Positions 8,547 to 17,179 of a stretch of DNA of 64,000 bases are shown here, piece by piece. The first letter of the stretch is position 1, and the number at the start of each line of letters is the position of its first letter. Source of the stretch: Methylobacterium nonmethylotrophicum (GTDB lineage: Bacteria > Pseudomonadota > Alphaproteobacteria > Rhizobiales > Beijerinckiaceae); NCBI RefSeq assembly GCF_004745635.1, contig NZ_SRLB01000001.1, positions 496,001-560,000 of the forward strand, in the 5' to 3' direction. Position numbers and translations under genes: made by a program. The notes below the pieces were generated by a model, which was given only the letters and a program-made list of their open reading frames with translations, did not search any database and was not told the origin of the DNA.

Positions 8547-10306
8547 GCGGCGCTCCCCAGATAGGCCTCGACCACCGCCGGGTCGCGGCGCACGGTCGCG
8601 GGCGCGCCCTCGCACAGCTTGGCGCCGAAATTCATCACCACCAGCCGGTCGGCGAGCCCCATCACGAAGTCCATGTCGTGCTCGACGAGGAGAATGCCGA
8701 GCCCCTCCTGGCGCAGGCGGCGCAGCAGGTCGCCGAGGGCCTGCTTCTCCTGGTGGCGCAGGCCCGCCGCCGGCTCGTCGAGGAGGAGGAGGGTCGGCCC
8801 GAGGCAGAGGGCGCGGGCGATCTCGACGATGCGCTGCTGGCCGAGCGCCAGGCTGCCGGCCGGCAGGTCGCGGCAGGCGGACAGGCCCACCCGGGCGAGC
8901 TGGCGGTCGGCCTCGGCGAAGAGCGCGGCCTCCTCGGCCGCGTCGAGCCCCAGCGCCCCGCGGAACGGTCCGGCCGACCCGCGCAGATGGGCGCCCAGCG
9001 CCACGTTCTCGATCACCGACATGCCGGCGACGAGCTTGACGTGCTGGAAGGTGCGGGCGCAGCCGAGCCGGGCGATGCGCCGGGCCGGCAGGCCGGCCAC
9101 GTCGCGGCCGCCGAGGCGCACCGCCCCGGCGCTGAGGCGCGCCACCCCGGTGACGAGGTTGAAGGTGGTGCTCTTGCCGGCCCCGTTCGGCCCGATCAAC
9201 GCCACCACCTCGCCGGCGGAGACCTGGAAGCCGATGTCGTTGACGGCGACGAGGCCCCCGAAGGTCTTGCGGAGATGGGATGCCTCGAGCAGCACCGTGC
9301 CGGGGGCGCAGGCCGGGCGCGGCGCCAGGGGGTGCGAGGCCGGCCCACGGTCCGGCGGCGGCGCGACCGAGCGGCGGACGACGAGCGGCCACAGCCCGTC
9401 CGGCGCGCGCTGGAGCATCAGCACCAGCAGCACCCCGAACACGATCGCCTCGAAGTTTCCCTGCGCCCCGAAGACCAGCGGCAGCACGTTCTGGAGCTGG
9501 TCCTTCAGCACCGTCACCAGCACCGCGCCGAACACGCCGCCCCAGATCGAGCCGGCGCCGCCGATCACCGCCATCAGCAGGTACTCGATGCCGGCATTGA
9601 TGCCGAACGGCGTCGGGTTGATGGCGCGCTGGATGTGGGCGTAGAGCCATCCCGACAGGGCCGCCAGCATCGCCGCGTACACGAAGGCGACGATCTTCAC
9701 TCGCGCCGTGTCGACCCCGAAGGACTCCGCGGCCACGACCCCGCCCTTGAGCGCCCGGATCGCCCGGCCGGTGCGCGAGCGCAGCAGGCGGTGGGTCAGC
9801 CACAGGCTCAGAGCCAGGAAGCCCCAGGTGAGGAGCAGGGCCTCGGCCCCGCCGAGGACCGGGTGGCCGAGCACGCTGATCGGCGGCAGGCCGGTCAGGC
9901 CGTCGTAGCGGCCGAGCGCGTCGGTGTTGCCGAGCACGTAGAAGAACGAGATGTTCCAGGCGATCGTGCCGAGGGGCAGGTAATGGCCGGAGAGCCGCAA
10001 GGTGATCGCGCCGGTGACCCAGGCGGCGGCGGCGGAGAGCAGCAGGGCCACGGGCAGCGACAGCCAGGGCGACAGGCCGCCCGTCGTGGTCAGGAGCGCT
10101 GTCGCGTAGGCGCTGATGCCGACGAACATCGCCTGCCCGAAGGAGGTGATGCCGGCCACCCCGGTGAGCACGACGAGGCCCGTGACCACGATGGCCGAGA
10201 GGCCCGCATAGGTGAGCAGCGTGAGCCAGAACGGCGGCACGCCGGGGATGAAGGGCAAGGCGACGATCAGGAGGGCGCCGAGGCCGGCGAGCAGACGGGT
10301 GGGCAT
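8543..10306 (-). CDS. LivM-LivG fusion: ABC permease plus ATP-binding protein
   Basis: One 587-residue chain joins two subunits that are usually separate. Residues 1 to about 310 form a LivM-type permease with about eight to ten membrane segments and the family blocks GQAMFVGISAYATALL and NAGIEYLLMAVIGGAGSIWG. After a Pro-rich linker (APPPDRGPASHPLAPRPA) comes a LivG ATPase: Walker A GPNGAGKSTTFN near 365, signature LALGQQRIVEIARALC near 490, Walker B LLLLDEPAAGL, and switch LLVEHDMDFVMGLADR. Such fusions are known in the family. The gene lies 1 bp after livH and overlaps livF. Confidence 0.93.
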   Translation of the reverse strand: MPTRLLAGLGALLIVALPFIPGVPPFWLTLLTYAGLSAIVVTGLVVLTGVAGITSFGQAMFVGISAYATALLTTTGGLSPWLSLPVALLLSAAAAWVTGAITLRLSGHYLPLGTIAWNISFFYVLGNTDALGRYDGLTGLPPISVLGHPVLGGAEALLLTWGFLALSLWLTHRLLRSRTGRAIRALKGGVVAAESFGVDTARVKIVAFVYAAMLAALSGWLYAHIQRAINPTPFGINAGIEYLLMAVIGGAGSIWGGVFGAVLVTVLKDQLQNVLPLVFGAQGNFEAIVFGVLLVLMLQRAPDGLWPLVVRRSVAPPPDRGPASHPLAPRPACAPGTVLLEASHLRKTFGGLVAVNDIGFQVSAGEVVALIGPNGAGKSTTFNLVTGVARLSAGAVRLGGRDVAGLPARRIARLGCARTFQHVKLVAGMSVIENVALGAHLRGSAGPFRGALGLDAAEEAALFAEADRQLARVGLSACRDLPAGSLALGQQRIVEIARALCLGPTLLLLDEPAAGLRHQEKQALGDLLRRLRQEGLGILLVEHDMDFVMGLADRLVVMNFGAKLCEGAPATVRRDPAVVEAYLGSAA

Positions 10307-10307
10307 G

Positions 10308-11375
10308 TTACTCCTCGTCCTCCACCGGGGCCGAGCGCAGGGAGCGCCAGAGCAGCACCGGGATGATCGCCATGAACACGATCACCTCCTTGAAGGCGCT
10401 GGCCTCGAACGAGGCGACGGATTCGATGATGCCGACGAGCAGGGCGGCGGCGGCCGCCGCCGGGTAGCTCGCCAGCCCGCCGATGATCGCGGCGACGAAG
10501 CCCTTGAGGCCGATGAGGAAGCCGGTGTCGTAGTAGACCGTTGTCAAGGGCGCGATCAGCACGCCGGACAGGGCGCCGATGAAGGCCGCGACCGAGAAGC
10601 TGAGCCGGCCGGCGAGCGAGGGCGCGATGCCCATCAGCCGGGCGCCGAGGCGATTGACCGCCGTGGCGATCAGCGCCTTGCCGAGGAGCGTGCGCGAGAA
10701 GAACAGCCACAGCGCCACGATGATCGCCAGCGTCAGGCCGATCATCCAGAGCGACTGCCCGCTCACCAGGAGGGGGCCCGCCGGGAACGACGCCTCCGAC
10801 AGGGGCGGCGTGCGCGACCCTTCCGCGCCGAAGAAGACGAGGCCGAGGCCCGTCAGCGCCAGATGCACGCCGACCGAGGCGATCAGCAGCACCAGCACCG
10901 AGGCATGGGCGAGCGGCCGGAACGCCACCGCGTGCAGGAACCCGCCCATCGGCGTCACGATGACGAGCGTCAGCAGGATCTCGACGGGGAGGCCCGGCTT
11001 CGTCGGCGCAAGCAGCCAGGCGATCACCGCCACGACCCCCGGCAGGGCGAGGTCGCGCAGGCCGAAGCGCAGCAGCGCCCTCCCGTCGAGGTTGTGGCGC
11101 GCCTCGGCGCAATCGGCCAGGAAGGCGCAGGCGCCGAGTCCTAAGAGCAGCGGCACGGTGCCCGGCAGGGTGCCGGCCTCGAGGCTCGCGAGCGTCAGCG
11201 CCCCGTAGGCGACGAACTCGCCCTGCGGGATCAGGATCACCCGGGTGACGGTGAAGACCAGGACCAGCGACAGGGCGATCAGCGCGTAGATCGCGCCGTT
11301 CACGACGCCGTCCTGGAGGAGGAGAAGGAGGATCGTGGCGTCCACGGCGGGAGAACTCGGGGCGTTTCGGGTCAT
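10308..11375 (-). CDS. livH: Branched-chain amino acid-type ABC transporter permease LivH
   Basis: A 355-residue inner-membrane permease of the HAAT importer family. It starts with LLQDGVVNGAIYALIALSLVLV and the family block IPQGEFVAYGALT. Near residue 265 it has FIGALSGVLIAPLTTVYYDTGF followed by GLKGFVAAIIGGLASYPAA, the LivH coupling region. About eight membrane segments are visible. The middle (residues 80-110) has an unusual soluble-looking insertion (DCAEARHNLDGRALLRFG). It shares an operon with the fusion permease-ATPase gene directly downstream. A hairpin and repeat copy 3 lie between it and livK. Confidence 0.92.
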   Translation of the reverse strand: MTRNAPSSPAVDATILLLLLQDGVVNGAIYALIALSLVLVFTVTRVILIPQGEFVAYGALTLASLEAGTLPGTVPLLLGLGACAFLADCAEARHNLDGRALLRFGLRDLALPGVVAVIAWLLAPTKPGLPVEILLTLVIVTPMGGFLHAVAFRPLAHASVLVLLIASVGVHLALTGLGLVFFGAEGSRTPPLSEASFPAGPLLVSGQSLWMIGLTLAIIVALWLFFSRTLLGKALIATAVNRLGARLMGIAPSLAGRLSFSVAAFIGALSGVLIAPLTTVYYDTGFLIGLKGFVAAIIGGLASYPAAAAAALLVGIIESVASFEASAFKEVIVFMAIIPVLLWRSLRSAPVEDEE

Positions 11376-11398
11376 TTTGTGAAATCGGTCCCATCCGC

Positions 11399-11538
11399 GA
11401 CCTCATCCTGAGGTGCGAGTGAAACGAGCCTCGAAGGAGGGTTCCAGAAGTCTACGCGATCTCTGGAGCCCTCCTTCGAGGCCCAACCGATCTTCAATCG
11501 GGTGCGATCTCCGATCGCGGGCACCTCAGGATGAGGTG
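11399..11538. repeat. Palindromic intergenic repeat, copy 3
   Basis: Same family as the elements at 1388 and 7250. The outer arms are ACCTCATCCTGAGGTG and CACCTCAGGATGAGGT, and the inner arms are CCTCGAAGGAGGGTTCCAG and CTGGAGCCCTCCTTCGAGG. It lies between livK and livH, inside what would otherwise be one transcription unit, so its RNA copy could fold strongly and affect relative expression. Confidence 0.75.
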
Positions 11539-11578
11539 GAGATGGTGGGAGGAAAGCTGCGATCTTGCCGTGAGGCTT

Positions 11579-11600
11579 CCGGGGCCGCGAGCGGCCCCGG
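11579..11600 (-). terminator. Strong GC hairpin after livK
   Basis: A perfect 10-bp stem (CCGGGGCCGC/GCGGCCCCGG) with a 2-base spacer lies 12 bp downstream of the livK stop. It lacks a U run. It may be an attenuating structure that leaves the binding protein gene more highly expressed than the membrane subunits. Confidence 0.4.
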
Positions 11601-11612
11601 CCTTAACCCCAC

Positions 11613-12773
11613 TCAGTTCGTCGCCGGCATCAGCTTCCAGCGGCCGTTCTCGATCGTCACCATCACGCGGGCGCGGTCGTCCTGGCCGACATGGTCGGTC
11701 GGGGTCATGGCGACGACGCCGTGGGTGTAGACGACCTCCTTCAATCCCTCGAGGGCGTCGCGGAGCGCGGCGCGAAACTCCGGCGTGCCGGGCTTGGCGG
11801 TCTTCAGCGCCACCGGGATCGCGTTCGCGAGCAGCACCTGCGCGTCGTAGGCGTGGCCCCCGAAGGTCGCGAGGGAGCCCGCGCCGAACTTCGCCTCGTA
11901 GGCCTTGGTGTAGTCGAGGGCGACCTTGCGCACCGGGTTCGATTCCGGGAGCTGCTCGGCCACCAGCAGGGGGCCCGCCGGCAGCACCGTGCCGTCGACG
12001 TCCTTGCCGCCGACGCGCAGGAAGTCGGCATTGGCGACGCCGTGGGTCTGGTAGTACTTGCCGGCGTAGCCGCGCTCCTTGAGCGTCTTCTGCGGCAGCG
12101 CCGCGGGCGTGCCGGAGCCCGCGATCAGCACCGCGTCCGGCTTCGCCGCGATCACCTTGAGCACCTGGCCGGTGACGCTGGTGTCGGTGCGGGCGTAGCG
12201 CTCGGTGGCGGCGAGCTTGATGCCCTTGGCCTCGAGCCGGGGCGTGATCTCGGAGAGCCAGCCGTCGCCGTAGGCGTCGTTGAAGCCGATGAAGCCGACC
12301 GACTTCACCCCCGCCTTGGCCATGTGGGCGGCGATCGCCTCGGCCATCAGGGCGTCGTTCTGCGGCGCCTTGAACACCCAGCGGCGCTTGTCGTCCATCG
12401 GGGCGACGATCTTGGCGGAGGCCGCAAGGCTGATCATCGGCACCTTGGCCTCGGCCGCGACCTCGATCAGCGCCAGCGAGACCGGCGTCACCGAAGAGCC
12501 GACGATGGCGTCGACCTTGTCGTCACTCGCGAGCTTGCGCGCGTTGGCGACGCCCTTGGTGGTGTCGCTGGCGTCGTCGAGGACGATCCACTCGATCTTC
12601 TGGCCCGCCACCTCGGTCGGCAGCAGCGTCACGGTGTTGGCCTGCGGGATGCCGAGGGAGGCCGCCGGGCCGGTCTTGGCGATGGTCACACCGATCTTGA
12701 TCGGCTGCTGCGCCATCACGGGTCCGGCCAGCACGGTGCCGGCGAGGGCGAGCGCCCAGACGATGCGCCTCAT
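11613..12773 (-). CDS. livK: ABC transporter substrate-binding protein (LivK-type)
   Basis: A 386-residue periplasmic type I binding protein. It starts at the ATG at 12773 with a signal peptide (MRRIVWALALAGTVLAGPVMAQ, probable cleavage after AQQ), followed by PIKIGVTIAKTGPAASLGIPQ, the usual HAAT ligand-domain opening. Later blocks such as IVGSSVTPVSLALIEVAAEAK and SVGFIGFNDAYGDGW fit the Leu/Ile/Val-binding fold. The substrate is not certain. Divergent paa genes and a shared intergenic operator suggest an aromatic carboxylate, which is inference. Confidence 0.9.
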   Translation of the reverse strand: MRRIVWALALAGTVLAGPVMAQQPIKIGVTIAKTGPAASLGIPQANTVTLLPTEVAGQKIEWIVLDDASDTTKGVANARKLASDDKVDAIVGSSVTPVSLALIEVAAEAKVPMISLAASAKIVAPMDDKRRWVFKAPQNDALMAEAIAAHMAKAGVKSVGFIGFNDAYGDGWLSEITPRLEAKGIKLAATERYARTDTSVTGQVLKVIAAKPDAVLIAGSGTPAALPQKTLKERGYAGKYYQTHGVANADFLRVGGKDVDGTVLPAGPLLVAEQLPESNPVRKVALDYTKAYEAKFGAGSLATFGGHAYDAQVLLANAIPVALKTAKPGTPEFRAALRDALEGLKEVVYTHGVVAMTPTDHVGQDDRARVMVTIENGRWKLMPATN

Positions 12774-12913
12774 GTCGTTGTCCTCCCGTTTGCGGGCCGC
12801 GCCGGTTGGTGTCCGGTCGCCGGCGTCGCGGGCCCTGCTGCGGCCGCGACGTGCTGCTTTGCAAGTCCGCGGGCGCCCCGTCCACCCTGGCGTTCGGCTA
12901 ACGTCACCCGCGT

Positions 12914-12956
12914 TTGACTTCGCCCGCACAGCTTTATAATTTACCGTCCGGTTGGT
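12914..12956 (+). promoter_or_regulatory. Probable paa promoter with PaaR-like TetR operator
   Basis: A TTGACT box at 12914-12919 and TATAAT at 12935-12940 (15-bp spacing, slightly short) precede paaG by about 75 bp. Immediately downstream, 12943-12956 reads ACCGTCCGGTTGGT, an imperfect palindrome (ACC-NN-CCGG-NN-GGT) similar to operators of PaaR-type TetR repressors. A TetR gene ends this operon at 15750. The site lies between divergent paaG and livK, so it could control both. Confidence 0.55.
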
Positions 12957-13015
12957 CAATAGATCGTGCCGGCGGCGCCCCGCGGGGCCCGACACGGCGC
13001 GACGGGGAGGGCACC

Positions 13016-13819
13016 ATGAGCGAGACGGGCGAGACTCTCGTGCTGACGGAACGGCATGCAGGATACCGCGTGCTGGTCCTCAACCGGCCCGACCGGCTGA
13101 ACGCCTTCAATGAGCCGCTCCACCTCGCCCTGCGGGAGGCCTTGAGCCAGGCGGCGGCCGATCCGGACTGCCGGGCGCTGATCCTCACCGGGGCCGGGCG
13201 CGGCTTCTGCGCCGGCCAGGACCTCGCCGCCCGCAATTTCGCGGCCGACGTGGAGCCCGACCTCTCCCGCACCCTCGCGGCGTTCTACAACCCCCTGGTC
13301 CGGCAGATCCGCGACCTGCCGATGCCCCTCATCTGCGCCGTCAACGGCGTGGCGGCGGGGGCCGGCGCCAGCCTCGCCTTCCACGGCGACCTCGTGCTGG
13401 CGGCGCGCTCGGCGAAGTTCCTGCAGGCCTTCGCCAAGCTCGGGCTGATCCCGGATGCCGGCGGCACCTGGCTCCTGCCGCGCCTCGCCGGCCGGGCCCG
13501 GGCCCGCGGCATGGCGCTGCTCGCCGAGCCGATCACCGCCGAGCAGGCGGAGGCCTGGGGCATGATCTGGCGGGTGATCGACGACGCCGATCTGATGGCG
13601 GAGGCCCACCGGCTCGCCGCCCAGCTCGCGCAGGCGCCGACCTACGGCCTGGCCCTGATCCGGCGCGCCCTCGACGCCTCGGAGACCAACACCCTCGACG
13701 CTCAGCTCGACGTCGAGCGCGACCTGCAGGGCGAGGCCGGGCGGTCTCCGGATTACCGCGAGGGCGTGGCGGCGTTCCTGGAGAAGCGGGCGCCGCGCTT
13801 CACCGGACGGTCCCGGTGA
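13016..13819 (+). CDS. paaG: Phenylacetate pathway enoyl-CoA isomerase/hydratase PaaG
   Basis: A 267-residue crotonase-fold enzyme, best read as PaaG, which converts ring-1,2-epoxyphenylacetyl-CoA to the oxepin-CoA and also isomerises later intermediates. The oxyanion-hole blocks are present: ILTGAGRGFCAGQDLAARN near residue 65 and CAVNGVAAGAGASLA near 110. FAKLGLIPDAGGTWLLPRL near residue 143 is typical of PaaG. A GGGGAGG ribosome site stands 6 bp before the ATG. The stop overlaps the GTG start of paaI by 4 bp. The core ring-oxygenation genes paaABCDE are not in the window, so the pathway must be completed elsewhere. Confidence 0.9.
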   Translation: MSETGETLVLTERHAGYRVLVLNRPDRLNAFNEPLHLALREALSQAAADPDCRALILTGAGRGFCAGQDLAARNFAADVEPDLSRTLAAFYNPLVRQIRDLPMPLICAVNGVAAGAGASLAFHGDLVLAARSAKFLQAFAKLGLIPDAGGTWLLPRLAGRARARGMALLAEPITAEQAEAWGMIWRVIDDADLMAEAHRLAAQLAQAPTYGLALIRRALDASETNTLDAQLDVERDLQGEAGRSPDYREGVAAFLEKRAPRFTGRSR

Positions 13820-14277
13820 GCCCGGAGGCGGTGGCCCGCGCCTGCGCCGAGGCGCTATGGGCCGAGGACCGGGCGAGCCAGGGGCTCGGGATGCGCCTCG
13901 ACCATGTCGGGCCCGGCGAGGCGGTGCTGTCGATGCGGGTGCGCGACGACATGACGAACGGCCACGGCAGCTGCCACGGCGGCGTCATCTTCGCGCTCGC
14001 CGATTCGGCCTTCGCCTTCGCGTGCAACGCCTATGATCAGCGGGCGGTGGCGCAACACTGCGCCGTCACCTTCCTGCGCCCGGGCCGGCGCGGCGAGGTG
14101 CTGACCGCCCGGGCGGTCGAGCGGGTGCGCGAGGGCCGCTCCGGGATCTACGACGTGACGGTGACCGATGCCGAGGGCCGCGTGGTGGCGGAGTTCCGCG
14201 GGCACTCGCGCATTGTGCCGGGGACGGTGCTGCCGGGGGAGGGTGGGGCGGCGCCCGGTCTGGTGGAGCGGGCGTGA
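13816..14277 (+). CDS. paaI: Hydroxyphenylacetyl-CoA thioesterase PaaI
   Basis: A 153-residue hotdog-fold thioesterase. It releases CoA from dead-end phenylacetyl-CoA derivatives and so protects the CoA pool. The diagnostic PaaI block NGHGSCHGGVIFALADSAFAFACN spans about residues 47-70 and contains the catalytic Asp in ALADSAF. QHCAVTFLRPGRRGEVLTARA follows. The start is a GTG overlapping the paaG stop, so the pair is translationally coupled. The C-terminal tail after IVPG is low complexity. Confidence 0.92.
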   Translation: MSPEAVARACAEALWAEDRASQGLGMRLDHVGPGEAVLSMRVRDDMTNGHGSCHGGVIFALADSAFAFACNAYDQRAVAQHCAVTFLRPGRRGEVLTARAVERVREGRSGIYDVTVTDAEGRVVAEFRGHSRIVPGTVLPGEGGAAPGLVERA

Positions 14278-14301
14278 CTGCTCCCTCGCTCATCCCACCC
14301 G

Positions 14302-14318
14302 CGACCTCGTCCTGAGGT
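14302..14318. repeat. Fragment of the CCTCATCCTGAGG palindromic repeat
   Basis: ACCTCGTCCTGAGGTGG in the 108-bp gap between paaI and paaK matches the outer arm of the larger repeats with one substitution. The rest of the element is missing. Just downstream, CCGACCGGTTTG at about 14335-14346 loosely resembles the PaaR-like operator upstream of paaG. Confidence 0.4.
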
Positions 14319-14385
14319 GGTTGGTTGAAGTAATCCGACCGGTTTGCTTGAGAAGCATCTATAAAAATATTTTGGGAGACACGCC

Positions 14386-15720
14386 ATGCTCCAGATCGCC
14401 CCCCGCAAGCTCGCCCGGATGGTGCCGGAGGCGAGCGAACTCGACCGGTTCGAGACCGCCTCGCGGGCGGAGCTCGCCGCCTGGCAGCGCGAGAAGCTGC
14501 GCGAGACGCTGCACCACGCCTATGCCAACGTGCCCCATTACCGCGCCGCCTTCGACCGGGCCGGCGTGCATCCGCGCGACTTCTCGGACCTCCCCGACCT
14601 CGCCCGCTTTCCCTTCACCGCCAAGGCGGATCTCAGGGCGAACTATCCGTTCGGGATGTTCGCGGTGCCGCGCGAGCAGGTGACGCGCATCCACGCCTCG
14701 TCGGGGACCACCGGCAAGCCGACGGTCGTGGGCTACACCAAGGCCGACATCGACACCTGGGCCGACGTGGTGGCCCGCTCGATCCGGGCGGCGGGCGGGC
14801 GGCCCGGAATGCTGATCCACGTCGCCTACGGCTACGGCCTGTTCACGGGAGGATTGGGCGCGCATTACGGCGCCGAGCGGCTCGGCTGCACGGTGATCCC
14901 GATGTCGGGGGGCATGACCGAGCGCCAGGTCCAGCTGATCCAGGATTTCCGGCCCGACATCATCATGGTCACGCCGTCCTACATGCTGGCGATCCTCGAC
15001 GAGTTCCGGCGCCAGGGGCTCGACCCGCGGGCCTCCTCGCTCAAGGTCGGCATCTTCGGGGCCGAGCCCTGGACCAACGCCATGCGCCAGGAGATCGAGG
15101 AGGCGTTCGACCTCCACGCCGTCGACATCTACGGGCTCTCGGAGGTGATGGGACCGGGCGTGGCGAGCGAGTGCGTCGAGACCAAGGACGGCCTGCACAT
15201 CTGGGAGGATCACTTCTACCCGGAGATCGTCGACCCACGCACCGGCGACGTGCTGCCGGACGGGGCGGAGGGCGAGCTCGTCTTCACCTCGCTCACCAAG
15301 CAGGCGATGCCGGTGATCCGCTACCGCACCCGCGACCTGACCCGGCTGCTCCCCGGTACCGCCCGGGCGATGCGCCGGATGGAGAAGATCACCGGACGCT
15401 CCGACGACATGATGATCGTGCGCGGGGTCAACGTCTTCCCGAGCCAGATCGAGGAGAAGATTTTGACGATCCCCGCGCTCTCGGCGCATTACCAGGTGGT
15501 GCTGGCCCGCGAGGGACGGCTCGACACCATGACGATCCGGGTCGAGGCGCGGCCCGAGGCCGACATCGCCGATCTGCGCGAGGCTGCCGCCGATCGGCTC
15601 TGCCACGCTGTCAAGGACACGATCGGGATCACCGCGACGGTCGAGGTGGTGCCGCCCGGTGGCATCGAGCGCTCCCTCGGCAAGGCGCGGCGCGTCATCG
15701 ACCAGCGTCCCCGAGACTAG
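14386..15720 (+). CDS. paaK: Phenylacetate-CoA ligase PaaK
   Basis: A 444-residue member of the ANL adenylating enzymes that activates phenylacetate to phenylacetyl-CoA, the first step of the aerobic hybrid pathway. Visible motifs are the ATP-binding ASSGTTGKPTVVGYTKAD near residue 104, GAHYGAERLGCTVIPMSGG, IFGAEPWTNAMR near 222, IYGLSEVMGPGVASEC near 246, and the C-terminal hinge block GRSDDMMIVRGVNVFPSQIEE near 340. The final lysine region reads ERSLGKARRV. Length is normal. A GGGAG ribosome site precedes the ATG. It is followed 29 bp later by the TetR regulator. Confidence 0.95.
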   Translation: MLQIAPRKLARMVPEASELDRFETASRAELAAWQREKLRETLHHAYANVPHYRAAFDRAGVHPRDFSDLPDLARFPFTAKADLRANYPFGMFAVPREQVTRIHASSGTTGKPTVVGYTKADIDTWADVVARSIRAAGGRPGMLIHVAYGYGLFTGGLGAHYGAERLGCTVIPMSGGMTERQVQLIQDFRPDIIMVTPSYMLAILDEFRRQGLDPRASSLKVGIFGAEPWTNAMRQEIEEAFDLHAVDIYGLSEVMGPGVASECVETKDGLHIWEDHFYPEIVDPRTGDVLPDGAEGELVFTSLTKQAMPVIRYRTRDLTRLLPGTARAMRRMEKITGRSDDMMIVRGVNVFPSQIEEKILTIPALSAHYQVVLAREGRLDTMTIRVEARPEADIADLREAAADRLCHAVKDTIGITATVEVVPPGGIERSLGKARRVIDQRPRD

Positions 15721-15749
15721 CGACACGATCCGAGCAGCGACGAGACCTC

Positions 15750-16379
15750 ATGGCCCGCACCCGCGCCAGCGACTACGACGACAAGCGCCGGGCGATCCTC
15801 GATCGCTCGGCCGAGCTGTTCGCCGCCCACGGCTACGACCGCGCCTCGATGAGCCGGATCGCCGAGGCCTGCGGCGTCTCGAAGGCGAATCTCTACCACT
15901 ATTACCGCGACAAGGACGAGATCCTGTTCGACGTGATCCGGCTGCACCTCGAGGAGCTGCTGGAAGCGGTCGAGGCCGCCGACCGCCCAGGGCTCGCCCC
16001 CGAGCCGCGCCTGCGCAGCCTCGCGACCGCGCTGCTCGAGGCCTACCGGGACGCCGACGCCCAGCACAAGGTGCAGATCAACCACCTCGGCCTGCTGCCG
16101 CCCGAGCGCCAGGCGGAGCTGAAGGCGAGCGAGCGCGAGCTGGTGCGCCTCTTCTCCGAGGCGATCGCCGGGGTGGCGCCGCACCTCGCCGGCACGGCTT
16201 TGCTCAAGCCCGTGACCATGTCGTTCTTCGGCATGGTCAACTGGCACTACCTCTGGTTCCGGCCCGGCGCCGGCCTGACCCGGGCGGACTACGCCGATCT
16301 CGTCACGCGTCTGATCGCCGAGGGCGCCCGGGGGATCGTGGAGGAGCGGGCGACGGAGGTGCGGGTGGCGGGGGGGTAA
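15750..16379 (+). CDS. TetR-family regulator, probable PaaR
   Basis: A 209-residue TetR-type repressor. Its N-terminal helix-turn-helix spans about residues 8-55 (RRAILDRSAELFAAHGYDRASMSRIAEACGVSKANLYHYYRDKDEIL), and the ligand domain follows. Position at the end of paaG-paaI-paaK strongly suggests it is the phenylacetyl-CoA-responsive repressor of this operon. The palindrome at 12943-12956 is its likely operator. The effector is inferred from context only. Confidence 0.85.
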   Translation: MARTRASDYDDKRRAILDRSAELFAAHGYDRASMSRIAEACGVSKANLYHYYRDKDEILFDVIRLHLEELLEAVEAADRPGLAPEPRLRSLATALLEAYRDADAQHKVQINHLGLLPPERQAELKASERELVRLFSEAIAGVAPHLAGTALLKPVTMSFFGMVNWHYLWFRPGAGLTRADYADLVTRLIAEGARGIVEERATEVRVAGG

Positions 16380-16461
16380 TCAGAACCAGGGCTTGTCTCA
16401 CAACAGGGGTGCGCGTTCTCCTCTCCCCGCGGGCGGGGAGAGGAGCGGGCGCTCCACCGGC

Positions 16462-16998
16462 TCACGCCGCGACGCGGAACTCCTCTGCCGGAAGAGCGCA
16501 CGGCACCACCCGCCCGGTCGCCCGCACCATGCCGCCCGCCCCGTCCAGCGCGCCCGGCACGAGGTCGAGGGCCAGGAACCGCTCCGGCGCGTAGGGCCCG
16601 GGCAGGCAGAGCGCCCCGACCCGCTCGCGGGTGAAGCCGAAGCGGGCGTAGTAGGGCGCGTCGCCGACCAGGATCACCGCGCGGTGGCCGAGGGCGGCGG
16701 CCCGCGCCAGCGCCTCGCGCATCAGCCGGTTGCCGATGCCGAGCCCGTGCAGAACGGGATCCACGGCGATCGGCCCGAGCATCAGGGCGGGCCGATCGCC
16801 CGCGTCGACGTTCCACAGGCGGACGGTGGCGACGAGGCGGCCGTCCATCTCGACCGCCAGGGCAAGGCCCTCGGCCGGAAGGCGTCCCTCGCGCAGGCGC
16901 TCGCAGGTCTTGGTGAAGCGGGCCTCGCCGAAGCACAGGTCGAGCAGGTGCTCGCGGTCGGCGATGTCGGCGGGGTGCTCGTCGCGGATCTGGATCAC
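16462..16998 (-). CDS. GNAT family N-acetyltransferase
   Basis: A 178-residue GCN5-type acetyltransferase using acetyl-CoA. The acceptor is not identifiable. The pyrophosphate-binding block is DPVLHGLGIGNRLMREALARAAALG near residue 80, preceded by LMLGPIAVDP. The family's R/QxxGxG/A motif appears as HGLGIG. PYYARFGFTRERVGAL is the usual C-terminal YxxxGF block. This arrangement (LGPIAVDP plus PYYARFGF) is typical of the YhbS-like group. It lies between paa and the decarboxylase gene and has no obvious operon partner. Confidence 0.85.
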   Translation of the reverse strand: MIQIRDEHPADIADREHLLDLCFGEARFTKTCERLREGRLPAEGLALAVEMDGRLVATVRLWNVDAGDRPALMLGPIAVDPVLHGLGIGNRLMREALARAAALGHRAVILVGDAPYYARFGFTRERVGALCLPGPYAPERFLALDLVPGALDGAGGMVRATGRVVPCALPAEEFRVAA

Positions 16999-17179
16999 GG
17001 CCGTACTCTCCCGAGACTGACAAGACGGGCAAAGGACAGCCCTCGCACCCGCCGCATCGCGGCGGGCCGTCCGGGACTTCGTCGGTGATGTGGAGGCGCG
17101 ATCACGCCGGGGCCCCGATAACGGGGCACCCGGCGCATCGTTCCGACGGAGATCGGCGCCCGGGGGCGCCGAGTCGCGC

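Noticed and set aside
14320..14385. A separate promoter before paaK
   Set aside because: The TATAAA-like box at 14360 has no -35 element at a workable distance, so read-through from paaG is the simpler view.
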